A stretch of DNA of 64,000 nucleotides from NCBI GenBank assembly GCA_947095585.1, contig OX352763.1, positions 22,307,462 through 22,371,461 of the forward strand, written 5' to 3'. This document shows positions 13,850 through 25,467 of this stretch, one piece after another. Position 1 is the stretch's first letter. Each line of letters opens with the position of its first letter. The position numbers and the translations under genes are program-made. The stretch comes from Nephrocerus scutellatus. Its lineage: Eukaryota > Arthropoda > Insecta > Diptera > Pipunculidae. The notes beneath the pieces are model-generated. The model did no database searches. It worked only from the letters and a program-made list of their open reading frames with translations, and was not told the DNA's origin.

Positions 13850-14090
13850 ACTCTTGACTTCTCATTTCTTTTGTGCTGTGCGTGTTATATTTTTTTCCAC
13901 ACAAAAGAAAGGGACCTACGATTTAAAGTCTATTTGAAAGGCGAAAGCTTTCCAAGACAGTAATAACTCTCGCACGTTTGTTAGATATACGCGAGAGATG
14001 GGATTTTTAGTGTTTTTCTGGGATTCGGACTTTGAACCTCCCCTCTCTTAGAAGTCTAACGCACTAACCACTAGATAGCCACTGTGTTTA
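13850..14090 (-). mobile_element. tRNA-derived SINE with head
   Basis: On the minus strand the A-box region AGTGGCTATCTAGTGGTTAG (14063-14084) precedes a B-box GGTTCAAAGTCCGAATCCC (14020-14038). A body then follows with the conserved GCGAGAGTTATTACTGTC-, GGAAAGCTTTCGCC- and CTTTTGTGTGG-like blocks. The 3' end is eroded compared with the copies at 31.1 and 47.2 kb. Confidence 0.7.
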
Positions 14091-14099
14091 TATGACTGA

Positions 14100-16790
14100 T
14101 GCCTGAGAAAGAGTCACTCTGGAACAGTTTTGTATTTAACTTAATAAGGGACAATTTTCAATTTCCTCGATATCTCGAGAATAGCTCGAGAGATGAAAGT
14201 GCGTCATTAAGTATAACATGGTATGCAAAAAAAAACCTCGACTACGCTATACAGTGCAGCTCTGCGCTCAACATGCCTGCTAGCGTAAGGAATTTTGCGT
14301 TTATGTCAACCCATCATGTGACTTCACTGCTTTCCTAGTAATTTTGGCTGCACTTCCAAAGAAGAAGATCCCAACTGCTTATGCAGATTTCCCGATAAAT
14401 ACAATAAAGTTCAACCTTCTTGCAAATGGATTCATCTCTCCGTTCCTCACTCGCATACTTAAATTTTGTTCATTGCCTTTTCAAGCTGTACGCGTAAATA
14501 TGGAATTAAGATGTTTCCTGGGTGGGGATCCCCTACCGACGAATCGTTGTTGCGTTTTGCAGAGATTCTGCATATAATCTGCACATGATTACTGCGCTTG
14601 CTTGCATAATGAACTGATAAACGAAAATTTTGCATTTCTCCTGATGTGAGCATTTGGCGCATGCGCATCTCAACTACTGCGCACCAATGTGTGATTCTTC
14701 GAAGGAAAAGCTGGCCGGTGAATAAAACACATGTGATTTGAGAGAGCTACACCTTGTGCTGGCGCTGCAGTAAATATCCGTGTAAACTTGTGATTTCAAC
14801 AATGGACGACATGGTCAGAGTGTTGTGTGTGAGTGGGCTAAAGAACGATACAGTAAGAACTGCTCGCCCCTAAGGTTCTCGGCAATCCCAACGCCGTCAC
14901 CGTCACCGCCACAGCCAAAAACATAACTCTTGTTCCTTAAGTTATTTCAAATGTGTGTGAGTCTGCGAGCGTGTGTTGTCCAACAATGCGGACAGATGAT
15001 ATCGATGGATATCACCGTTTATTCTCGCGCAAGATCTGCACCTTTGAAAGTTACGATGAAGCGCGATGGTAGGTGCTCCAGCAGGTTCGCAGCTATCGCA
15101 GACCGACTGTATGATAGTTGTAGTTCGTGGCGGTCACATGCGCTTTGGCCGTTCGGCGGCGACGATGATAGTAATGATGATGATGATATTCCGCTTGGGA
15201 AACGTTTTATCTGCGGTTATGCAGTAGATACTTCTGTGCGACGACTAAGACGACAACCACGCATTGTTTCCCTGGGGGCAGCGGAGGAGACAGGCGAATG
15301 TGCAAATTCGCAGTGATATCTTTCGTACATCTTAGTCAGTGTAGCAACAGACTGAAACAACAACTTTGTTTAGCGCATCGCTACGCTAACTCAGCTCATT
15401 ACAGATTCAGCGCCGATTTGTTTGTTGGCTCCATTTGACTTACAATTGATTCTATCGCGCATTTATTATGTTTTTGCCGTTCGCGCGCATATTTTTCGCA
15501 AATATTTTGCATATAGATTCGTAGCGGAGAACACGAGGCAGAGGGATCCCTGCTGCTGCACCCTCTAAACCTCTGATAGTTTATAGCACCGATTTGACCG
15601 ATTTTTTTGTTGTTGTGCGTTCGACGTGTAGCTGTGTAACAGACCTTTGCATATATGATGTTGCGGGGTCCAATACGGCCGTAGGTCGAGTAGATTCATT
15701 TGAAATTCATGCTTAACATATGTAGATACAAGTCGAATGTGCGGTAACACCAAGCTAAGAATTCATGCTCATATGCATACGTATACCCACATAAGTTGCA
15801 GCATCAGCCGGATTTTTGCATACAGCTCGGATAGTGCTGATCTGGCCACTCTGTGCATATTTATTTAAAAGACTTTTTTTGTCAGCTACCAAGACCACAT
15901 GATGAAGATGTCGTCCTCATCATTGTTGTTTTCGATGCGCCGAGGATCTGTTTTCGATCAGATGAAAGCCATCTGAATTGGACGGATGAATGACTACACA
16001 ACTGGAATGAATGAATGAATGAAACTTAAATTGTACTCCTTTGGACCTAGGCTATGTTTTGCAAAATTCTACTAAATGCAAAATGGGATCTGTCTATTAG
16101 TCGGGTTTTGTAGAAAAAAACGTAGAGGCATTTTTAACGACAATGCAAATCTTTGCGACGTGAAGGATTTATTATCAACCGCGCAGGTTGAGGGGGTTTT
16201 AGAAATCGCTTCACATTATGTTTCACTGCAGGAATTGAGTCTCCAGAACCTCTGAGTTAAAAAATGAAAGCATCTTACTTAGTGTCGCTTCAAAATGCAA
16301 CGAAAATGGCAAAACAGATGAATTTGAATATTAAAGCAGCAGATTGTTTAATTTTCTTTAATTAAAAAAAAACATTTATGAAGAACATGGCAGGCATAAT
16401 CCAAAACACATTGATATGCATAGGAAATATTTCCGTTCGATTGTAATTGTGTTGAATACAAAAGCGAGGGGTGAAAGGTAGCCCAATAAAAATTAGGTAG
16501 CCGATCCAATCTCTTTAAAAAACTGAACGCTTGCCCATTGTTCAGATTTGTTGAATTAAACGAACAGCAATTTCAATGTCGACTTGTTTACTCTAGGTTA
16601 GGTGAGGTGAGGTTGGGGTGGCTGTCGGCAGGATACCGACCTACTTAGATCGCTGATGGTCCATTATGATACCACATGGTTCGAGAAGATTTTTCACAAT
16701 ACTCGTTGAACCACTTGGAGCTTCGAATGAAGCGTCTTCAAATATCAGCATTTAACAAATCATCTGGGTCATAGTAAAAAAAGCTCTCAG
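14100..16790. other. Unique non-coding stretch, locally GC-rich
   Basis: No supported gene. The longest frame (14930-15316) lacks a domain and starts at a non-ATG codon. CpG-containing motifs are unusually frequent here for the window, including a palindromic GCGCATGCGC at 14657-14666 that fits the NRF-1/Ewg consensus. GAT repeats lie at 15160-15190 and GAATGAAT repeats at 16001-16022. It could hold promoter or 5' UTR sequence of a gene outside the window. Confidence 0.35.
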
Positions 16791-16794
16791 ATGG

Positions 16795-17565
16795 AGTTAA
16801 CGTTTTAGAGAAAGAGCTGATGCTAATGATGGGGAGAGAAGGTGAAGAATATTCTCTTCCTCATCCTCGTCCATGCAGCTTATACAGAAGTCATTGCAAA
16901 ATACACCAATCCTTGCTGCATGCTTGCCTATGAGACGGTGCTTAGTAATGACACCAATGTGCAATCTATTTAGGGAGATCAAACACTTGGAGTGTTTCGT
17001 ATCCAGTCTAGGTCAGATCTGTTTTGTCGCTACGCAAGTTGTTCTGTTTGACCACCTAATGTTAGTTTTCTCAATAGCATCCAGCTTTAGCATTAGATTG
17101 CATGTAGCGATCGGTATGCCTAAGGAACTATTTTTAGGTAGAAGGGGCAGTGTACTTCCATATTTGGTGAGCTCATCAGCCTTACAATATACCAGATTAT
17201 CTCTGTGCCAAAGCACCCAGCATAGGTGAATGTTGAACTGCTCTGCCATCGCCTTGAGAGATGTTCGGCAGTCTAGGGCTACAAGAGAGTTCGAAGAGAC
17301 TGATTCTAGGGATTTTAGAGCAGATTGGCTATCCGATAAAATGCGGTTATCCTTAACGGATATAACATTTCTTTTCATCCAATACACAACTTATTTTATC
17401 GCCAAGATTTCTGCTTGGAAAGCACTGCACTGATTAGGAAGTAGGAAAGAAAGTCTAATGTTAAGCCTTTTTGAGAAGATATCTCCGCCTACACCCACAT
17501 CAGTTTTTAAACCGTCAGTGTAAAAGTGGATCGATTCATCTTCACCTTCCTTCCAGAACTATCAC
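16795..17565 (-). pseudogene. R1/LOA-like RNase H and C-terminal zinc region, degraded
   Basis: The minus-strand frame 17387-17013 reads ILSDSQSALKSLES, the usual S-D-S-Q-A/S-A-L-x-x-L block of retrotransposon RNase H with a catalytic Asp, then WVLWHRDNLVYCKADELTKY, a corrupted WVPGHxxIxGNExADxLA motif. Frame 16982-16797 continues with SLNRLHIGVITKHRLIGKHA and a Cys-x-x-Cys...His segment (CISCMDEDEEENILHLL), a knuckle lacking its last Cys. It is a fossil. Confidence 0.75.
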
Positions 17566-17799
17566 CATATGTCTTTTTTGATAGAAAATTAAATTGTTAA
17601 AGTCAAACATTGTAAATTTTTTTTTTAAATCTTCAAACCATTAACATATGAACGTCGCTAAAGTAAAAAAATAAAAAAAATTTTGAAATTTTATTTTCAA
17701 ACGCGATTATTTCGAAAAATCAGCAGGTACCTCATCGAAATCGTGCATGCAGGATAACCTTGAAGGAAAATGCCCATTCAATTTTCTACAAATCTACCT

Positions 17800-18790
17800 C
17801 AAAAAAACCCCTCGGGCCACCGTGAAGACTTCCTAAAGACTCTCTCAAGATCACCTCAATATCACGTTACTACGCCCATTAATACTCCCCCTCATACCTC
17901 CTTAAGATTCCCTTAAGACCCCCTCAAAACACTCTCAACACCACCTAAAGAACCCCTCAACACTCAACTCATGACCCTATCAAAATCTCATCAATAACCT
18001 CTCAAGACCACCTAAAGACCCCATCAAGACCCTATCAAACCCTCTTCTTCTCCCTTCTCTTTAAAACCACCGCAAAACACTCTTAAGACTCTACTCAAGA
18101 CACTTCCCAAATCCCCTTAAGATCAACTCAATACCACCTTAAGACCCCCTAAAGACCCAACTAAAGATCATCACAAAACCACTCAAGACTACCTAAAGAC
18201 TCCCTCAAGATCACCTCAAGACCCGTTAATCCCATGTTACTACCCCTATCAATACTCCCTCAAGATCCCCTCAAACCCCTTTCTTCCCTTAGGACCTCCT
18301 TAAAACACTCTCAAGACCACCTAAAAACCCCTCTAAAGTTCCACTCACGACCCTGTTCTGGCTCAAGAACACCTCAAGACCCCCTCAAAACGTTCTTAAG
18401 ATCCCCTCAAGACTTCACTCATGACCCTCTCAAAAAACCATCAAGAACCCCTCAAGACCACCTCAAGACCACGTAAACACCCCACTAAAGATCATATCAT
18501 GACTCCCCTCAAACCACCCTCAAGACCACCATCAAGACCCTCAAGAACACCCACGGGACCCCGTTAAGACCACACTCAAGACGCCTCAAGTAACCACTTT
18601 AATAGTCCCTTAACATCATCCAAGATGCCCTCAACACTACCTCAAAAGCCAATCAAAATGCCACTAAAAACCCTCTTTAAACCCTCTGAAGACCCCCTCT
18701 AGACCCACCGGAAGGCCCCATCATGACTCACCTCAAGACCCATCTGAAGACCCACCTAAAGACCACCAAAGAAAAGAAAAGTCCTACCCC
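17800..18790. repeat. Degenerate CTCAAGACC-type repeat field, G-poor
   Basis: About 1 kb is built from irregular variants of a 9-12 bp word (cctcaagaccac, ctaaagaccccc, catcaagaccct). The plus strand is dominated by A and C, with T next and G scarce. No fixed period is visible, unlike the hexamer satellite. The PQDPLKT-like frame at 18234-18476 is a by-product. Similar text reappears at 58980-59040 and 63855-64000. Confidence 0.85.
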
Positions 18791-18799
18791 AAAAATGCC

Positions 18800-18930
18800 T
18801 ACGAGACTTACTCACAGATTTCTAATGAAAAAAGCGTCACAGAATGACATATGAACCGAGAGAAAGACAGAAAGACAGAAAGATACATAGACACACAGGC
18901 ACAGGCAAGTTAATATAAAAGCATTTAAAA
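18800..18930 (+). repeat. Terminal segment shared with the 35-kb array
   Basis: The segment carries (GAAAGACA)n at 18860-18885 and then ACACACAGGCACAGGCAAG followed by TTAATATAA. The end of the tandem array at 35560-35597 has ACACACAAATCTACGGGCAC followed by GAAGTTAATATAG. The shared ending suggests both are edges of one dispersed repeat family. Confidence 0.45.
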
Positions 18931-20940
18931 TACAAAATTGGTATGTCCCCATTGAAAAACCCTTTACTTTCTTAGCTAATTTTGCAAGACATCCAACGAG
19001 ATAGCGACCAAGATAATTTCGTAAAATTTTTTAGAGATTTAGTTAAAAGTTTTAAGTTTGTAATTTGTAATTTGATGTATAGAGTGCTTGCTATAGTGAT
19101 CACAACGAGTAAATACCATCTGCTAAATGGAAATCACATTCACATTCTGAAATTCACAGTGGGCGTTAAGATGAAGATGGGGACAAAAGGAGATGTCCGA
19201 TCTTGCAATAGCTTCGTAAATCGATAATTGTAGGAACGACACTTGAATACTTGCATGAATCAATATCAAGAGAACTCTTGAAGCTATTGTAAGACTTACT
19301 GTTTGGAAGCTGAATTGTGGAATATCGGATCTAAGCAATATTATCTTACATCACAGTTTCGGGAGAGCAAAATAGGTAAAATCGGATCGAAATCGGAACC
19401 GGAGGAGAGACTTTTTGGTAGACCACGGTTGTTAATCTAAATTTTATTATGGACTGTTTGCATTTCATTTTAAATGCTGGTCAATAATGTTTACATTAAA
19501 ATTACCCTTTAACATTGAATTTGAAATGCTGGATTCAGATGTGGTGCAAATAGAATGCTGCTGAGCGCTAATCGACAAATTGTCCTATTAGTGTAGTTAA
19601 AGTTTATTATTAAAATGGCAACTTAAAGAACTGGGGAACTCTTTGAATATTAAAAAAGCAGACAATCCATCGAAGAGACTAGGGATAACTATTGCTGAAA
19701 GCATAGAACACATATAACGCTCCACTTAAAATGCAAAGTACAATGACATTCATCTCATCTCCCAGTGGATTCTTGTAATTATCGCATAAAGTTGCAATTA
19801 CAATAAGCAGCGGGGGAGGCATTGTACGGAGTACATTGTAGCGAACTAGAAACAAAACGTCGTCATGAGTCACATCATTCACAGGTACTCATTGGATGAA
19901 GCATTGACATCGCAGTTTCAGTTATATTAGTAACCACGCTGCTTGACCCTGCTGTCAACCATCAGGTAGATGCAAATCATAAAGAACGCAAAATGAGTCC
20001 CTTAGCACTAGAGGAGCTCTAGCCACTCTGGGGAATGCTCATGTTCAGCCGCGCGCTAAGAGTTCAACGACTATCTCATAATATTGCAAAATGATATTGG
20101 TGGAATCGCGGACAAGGACAAAAGTCTCTCTTTTTGTTCAACGTGGCATACAATTAATGAATTATGTATTCCGAAAATAATGGAAGAACCAAAGATTACA
20201 ACTAATTTTTGTTGTAATATGGTGTGCACTTATTGTAGACGAGAACAAATGGGAATCATCTAATTAAGAAAAAATCGACAAGCATTAGAATTGGGGGAAC
20301 CTGTACTAGGTACATTAGCACAGCAACAGTATCTTCATCATTTTTTTTTTCGATGTGTAATGTAAAGGAGCTGTGTGCATTTGTGTGCATGGGGGCATAA
20401 TGTATGAATATTTGGTAGAAAACACAGGGAAAACAAGGGAGAGACCAAACCGAATTAAATAAATGAAAAATGCAAGTATGTACAACACAAACAACAACAA
20501 CAACAAGCATTCATAGTTGAGAAATTCCAGCATCCAGTTAAAATCCTTGAGGGATTATGTGCAATAAAAGCAAAAACTAAGAAAATATCCCCAAAATGCA
20601 ACCAGCAAGACGCAATGTACCATAATCATCATCATCTACATTGCTGGCGCTCGTCCATAACAAGGGGGGTGCACACATGTAACGTATATACATTTATGAC
20701 GATACATTTTGATACAGAAATGCTCCTTCACATTTCGCTTCTTGTATTCGGCATAAGCTACATGGGAAAAAATTCGTGTGCCAACGATTGAAAGATTGCG
20801 GATCTACTTCTGAGGTAAGGAATAATGAAATCCTCACTAAAATCAACTTTTTCCTTTAGATTCTTGACACAGTGAAGAAGCAAAAAGTTCAAGCTATTAA
20901 ATTCTCTAAAAAGCTGCATTTTCTAGGACTGTTCCCTTTC
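18930..20940. other. Non-coding AT-rich stretch
   Basis: No gene or recognised transposon domain is visible. A CAA run lies at 20490-20505 and ATC runs at 20622-20636. A CACAGTGGGCGTTAAG string at 19158 also occurs at 34.66 kb and, inverted, near 25.75 kb as part of a Jockey-type 3' tail, so small transposon scraps are present. Confidence 0.35.
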
Positions 20941-20964
20941 AATTCTTACTGATCAGAAGTTCAA

Positions 20965-21240
20965 AGTTTTCGGAATCTATTTTGTACGACATCTCTCGTC
21001 TAAGTCATCAGAAGTTCCCAATCAAGGCTGCAATGATTTGGAATCTATTTTGTCTAAGTTGTCAGCAGTTCCCAATCGAGGACTACAATGAGTTGGAATC
21101 TACTTTGTACGCCTATTCTCTTCCATGTCTTCGACGTCAGGAGTTCCCAATCGACTACAATGTATTGGATTCTATTTTGTGCAACATCTCTCATCTAAGT
21201 CGTCAGAAGTTCCAAATCAAGGGTGCAATGATTTAAAATG
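20965..21240 (+). repeat. TTGGAATCTATTTTGT minisatellite, left part
   Basis: Four to five imperfect units of roughly 54-72 bp each begin TTGGAATCTATTTTGT and continue with tctcgtctaagtcatcag and aagttcccaatc. The array breaks at 21240 where retrotransposon sequence starts, and resumes at 22742. Confidence 0.85.
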
Positions 21241-21655
21241 TTGGCTCGCACGCTTCTATTCAGACATTATAGAAACGGGAAGCTTCCCTAACGAACTGAA
21301 AAAGTCAAAAGTCATCGCCTTGTTTAAGCCTGACCAACCCAAGAAGAACCAGAAAGCTACCGGCCGATTGCACTGCTTAGTGTTGTATACAAGCTTTTCG
21401 AAAAACTTATTAACAACAGAATCGAACCTACCATTAATGCAATAGTACCCGTGGAACGGGCAGACTTTAGATCTGAGCGCAGCTACTGCGACCAAGTGTT
21501 GGCTCTAACCACACAAATAGAAGCAGGATACCAAGCCAAGCTCAAAACAACTCTGGCGTTTATCGATCTCAAAGCTGCGCACGAGACTGTCTGGAAGAAC
21601 GGTCTCATCTACAAACTTCTCTCTCGCTCCCAGATGTATCTGGTATTCATTTAGA
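21241..21655 (+). pseudogene. Jockey-clade RT N-terminal fragment
   Basis: The plus strand reads, with a frame change, NELKKSKVIALFKPD, then YRPIALLSVVYKLFEKLI and ERADFRSERSYCDQVLALT, then LAFIDLKAAHETVWKNGL. These correspond to RT motifs 1, 2 and the first catalytic block (usual D-L-x-x-A-Y/F-D-T-V-W; here AAHETVW). It stops before the GVPQGS and YADD motifs. Confidence 0.8.
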
Positions 21656-22620
21656 TCTGAATTCCTTCTGGGTGTTCATTTTGACTTCAAAGTTCTTCTT
21701 GAATTCAAGCTCTTGCAGTATGTTATCGCACGGCATGCTTGCTTAAGAAATCTGTTTGGCAAGTTGCCTTGCCTTTCGTGAAGCAGCTTACCTTGCTTAA
21801 ACGTAGCTTAGGTTCCTTGGATTTGTTCTCTAACACTATTTGTAGTGGGAGTAGTCCAAGGATTGCATCCGAGCCCGCTGTGGGGCAGGTTCTCATGGCC
21901 GCCCGTAATTAAAACGCAGGCTATCCTCTGCACTTTTTCCAATTCCCTTCTCGTGGTGGTTAGCTTGGTCCTATTCACCCATGCTACTTGCTCAGTAGGT
22001 GATCATTAGCACAACTGTCATGATGTACATCCAGTGCATTATTCTGTACACAAAAAGTGCTCTTTTTGGTTTTTGTAGCACTGCTTATGGGTGTTTGTTC
22101 CATAGCAGTCTACTATCAGATATCAGTCCAAGGTACTTGACCTTTTCGCTGATAGTAATCTCTTCTCCATTGAGGATAATTCGCCACAGCTTCCTTCTAT
22201 TGTAGTGAAGGGGGACATTATGGCTTTGCTTGGATTTACCCTAAGCCCCACCTCTTGGCAACATCTGCTCGTGGTCCCTTTTGGACTATATCACAGAGCA
22301 CTTCCCCTTACCGCGATGACTACGTCGTCTGCGTACTCTTGGGCATAAGTTCCTGCTTCAACTAATCGCTGTAGTAGTTCATTAACAAGGATGCTGCACA
22401 AGAGTGGAGACAGTACCCCTTTTTGTAGTCATCCTCTGGTCGTCGTTGACCATCTATATTGTTATCGAACTAATGTAGTTGTCGATAACCTTTTAGATGG
22501 TCTTGAAAACAAACGAAGTTAGCCTAATTGGTATGTAGGACTTGAATCGCTGTTCGCAACGAATGCTTCATCTTACAGTTAAGCCTTCACGTCAACGACA
22601 AGGTGCCTACCTTCGTGGAT
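21655..22620 (-). pseudogene. R1-clade RT C-terminus to RNase H boundary
   Basis: On the minus strand, in broken frames, YAQEYADDVVIAVRGK (about 22310-22350) is the catalytic YADD block. It is preceded by SPLLCSILVNELLQRL and followed by a CCQEVGLRVNPSKA thumb motif, a WVNRTKLTTTRRELEKVQR segment and, at 21655-21720, LEFKKNFEVKMNTQKEF. The last segment matches the plus-strand R1-like copy at 42350-42405, so both belong to one family. Confidence 0.8.
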
Positions 22621-22741
22621 GTGGTTTTTTTTTCTTCTTACACTTCAATATTTCCCGAAAAGCCTTTGGCTTTGATTTAAGTTTCGACACAACAGGAAAC
22701 ACATAGTGTTTAACTGGAAAGGATCTCAATTTCTTATGAAT

Positions 22742-22900
22742 TTTTGGAATCTATTTTGTACGACTACTCTTGTCCATGTCTTAGTCATCAGGACTACCTA
22801 CAATGTTTTGGAATCTATTTTTACGACTTTTCTCGTCCACGTCTTACCCGTCAGATGTTTCCAATAGAGACCGCAATGTTTTGGAATCTATTAAGTGGTT
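22742..22900 (+). repeat. TTGGAATCTATTTTGT minisatellite, right part
   Basis: Two and a half further units of the 20965-21240 array occur here, in the same orientation, ending at TTTTGGAATCTATTAAGTGG. They lie just beyond the opposite-facing retrotransposon fragments, so the array was probably split by insertion or rearrangement. Confidence 0.8.
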
Positions 22901-25460
22901 ATGTTTTTTCTGGCCATCCATTTATTCATTCATCGAATAGTGACCATCTTCCAAACGGCTCTAAATTTTCTTTCAGTGGACACGTTGGCTATGTCGTCTT
23001 CTCCTTCATATATCCTCCTCGAATCTTATAATTCACAACACACGACTGTGAAATTTTCTTCGGTTCAGAACATTTGGTTTGGCCGGCCGCGTGGTGGTGG
23101 TACAGCATATTTCTGGTGTGCCAGCATATCACATCTTCCAAAGTGCTTGCACGGTGACATCCCTTTTTAAACCTCCTCAGGATGATTTATTATTTGCGAA
23201 TGTCATCCTGAAAATGCAACGGGTTTTTCCTTCCAAAAATGTTCTCGTCAGAGGCAGAGCAATATGCGCCGTTGATGCTCCTCCTCCTACGATGTTACAA
23301 GGTTTTTGTCTGCCGCCTTGACGCTCTGCTGCGCCACTTCCACTCTTGGGAAATATTAAACCAAAAGCATACAAGTGCACAAGTTGCACAGAGTAGAGGA
23401 AAACTCCCGAAAAAACCAACCGAATAGCATCTTTTCACTTGGGCTATTTCTTAATGAGCAACGAGGGATAGATGGATGGCTGGATGGATGGATGGATGAA
23501 TGGACGAATTTATCTTTCACTCGCGCAAGGCTGGCTTAGCCGATGTGTTGATGGCGGGTGGGTCGTGGGTGGCAAGCAGGCACCATGCTGCAAGGACTTA
23601 GATTGATGTCAGCTTCAATTTTTGTCAAACCCATCTCCACTAAGTCGTCGCAACAAAAACAAAAGAATTTTTCATTTGTTTATTTGTTGTTGTTGTTATA
23701 TTGCTTTTATTTGGTGACTCATACCTCAACGGGTATATGTGGCATGTAATGAATGAGTGTATTGCACGAGAGGGACGTTTTCGTGTTAATTATTTTCATT
23801 ATACATCATTCGTTTGTTTGTTGCTTCGTTGCCAAAGAACAAACAAAAAAAACCCAATAAAGGAATGGGCATTCCTTATATATGTCGAAGATACCATTTT
23901 TGAAGGGATCCAAATTTTTCCTTAAAAAGAGAGCTCCAAAATTTTAATCGTCGCTACTTCCGTTCGAGGCTGCTGGTGCTGAAAATACTTGTCGTGTATA
24001 GCCTCGGGGTCCTAGAGTACGAGTAAGTAATGCATTTTGAATGTACGTCATATGCAAACATTTGGTATTGGGAGGGATTGTTTTTTTTTTTGCTGAATCC
24101 TGAATCATTTAGTCCATGGAAACAACAATGGGCAAATAATATTTCGGCACGAATGTGATTGTGTAAAAGGTGGGCGGTGGCTCGCTCAAAAAGAAAGAAA
24201 AATGACAACAAATTGAATCCAGTGGAATCTCTAAAAGAATTTTGAGTGAGCACATCCTGTATCTATAAATTTTATTCGAGGAAATGGGTTTTGGAAAGAG
24301 TTTCGCTAAGGTTTAAGTTTTTTTCTGTTAAGTGAGTATAGCCAGGATTTCGCTTTTTAGTGTAAAGTTTTAAAAAAATAGCAACAAAAATTTCCTTTTC
24401 TCAAAATCTTTTAGGTACGTCCTTCCACGTCCTTCCAAGTTGATTTTGGTTGTGGCTCTTCTGTTTCTAAGAGTCCTTAAGAACGCTAAATCACCAAACA
24501 TCACTCAGCACTCGCGTTAGATACTCGTAGCTACAGGAAAAGAATTTCAAATTTAAAAACCGGAATGTTTAAGTTATTTATTTCATTTTTCTATATCCCT
24601 GCAAAAACCGATGTTATCCATTCCTAAATTCACACCACAAACGCTACTCACAAAATGCCATTATTTCCACAAAAATTGTACTGTTTAGTGCCGGTTTCAT
24701 GTTAGAGGGGTCACTAGCCCATACTTTTTCTGCAATGATGGGAACGCAGAAAAAGGGTATTGGGATAAATTGGAAGATGTTAACTTGGAGCATAGGTGGT
24801 TTCAGCACGGCTGGCCAAACAAACGAGTTACAGAAGACAAAGTTTGGTGCCAAGTTGTCTATAGATTGAGCGTCTCGTTCCTGTGATTGCACGCCTCATG
24901 ACTGTATTCTTTAATATTATATAATATTTACGGTGAATAGCAATAACCTAGAGACTTTAGATGATCAGTATCTAACCCAAAATTGTCGGCATATTGCTTG
25001 ATTTATGAGAAAAAGTCATGAAAAATATGGTTCAGTGAATTTACTCGGGCAGGAGTTTCCGTGGGAAATATTGTATTATATAATTAACAAAACGGATAGT
25101 ATTTTTAACTAAAATAATTTTTTCTAATAACTCAATTATTTTCTCTATTCTATTTCATTTATAACAGCAAAATAAAATGGGGCGCTCTTAATGGAAAAAC
25201 AACCAGTCCAGTTTTCATAATCATTCCTTTTCAATTGAATGATACTTTCAGTCAGCCTAAGAGTATGTAAACAATTTATAGAACAAAAAAATGTTTTTCT
25301 TATAATTCACAACTTATTATAGATTGTGTCTCTGCTAAGTGAACATTCAGCTAATGCTATAAAACTCATTGACGTAATACTTAATACGTTTTGTTAATAA
25401 ACTAACAACAAATAAGTACTTGTTTTTTGATTAAAAAATAAAACGTTATCTGATTGATGG
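22900..25460. other. Non-coding stretch with simple repeats
   Basis: No gene is supported. A (GATG)n run lies at 23467-23500 and TTG runs at 23680-23698. The frames are short and lack domains. The DNA becomes strongly AT-rich after 24900. Confidence 0.35.
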
Positions 25461-25467
25461 CCTCGTA

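Noticed and set aside
14930..15316. 128-codon frame in the CpG-containing region
   Set aside because: It starts at TTG and has no domain, signal peptide or repeat. Its composition follows the local DNA. Kept only as possible UTR or regulatory DNA.
18234..18476. PQDPLKT repeat protein
   Set aside because: It is a translation of the degenerate CTCAAGACC repeat field. Neighbouring units shift frame and no promoter is visible.
17800..18790. A CRISPR-like or regulatory repeat array
   Set aside because: Repeats are not identical, spacers are absent, and the genome is eukaryotic.
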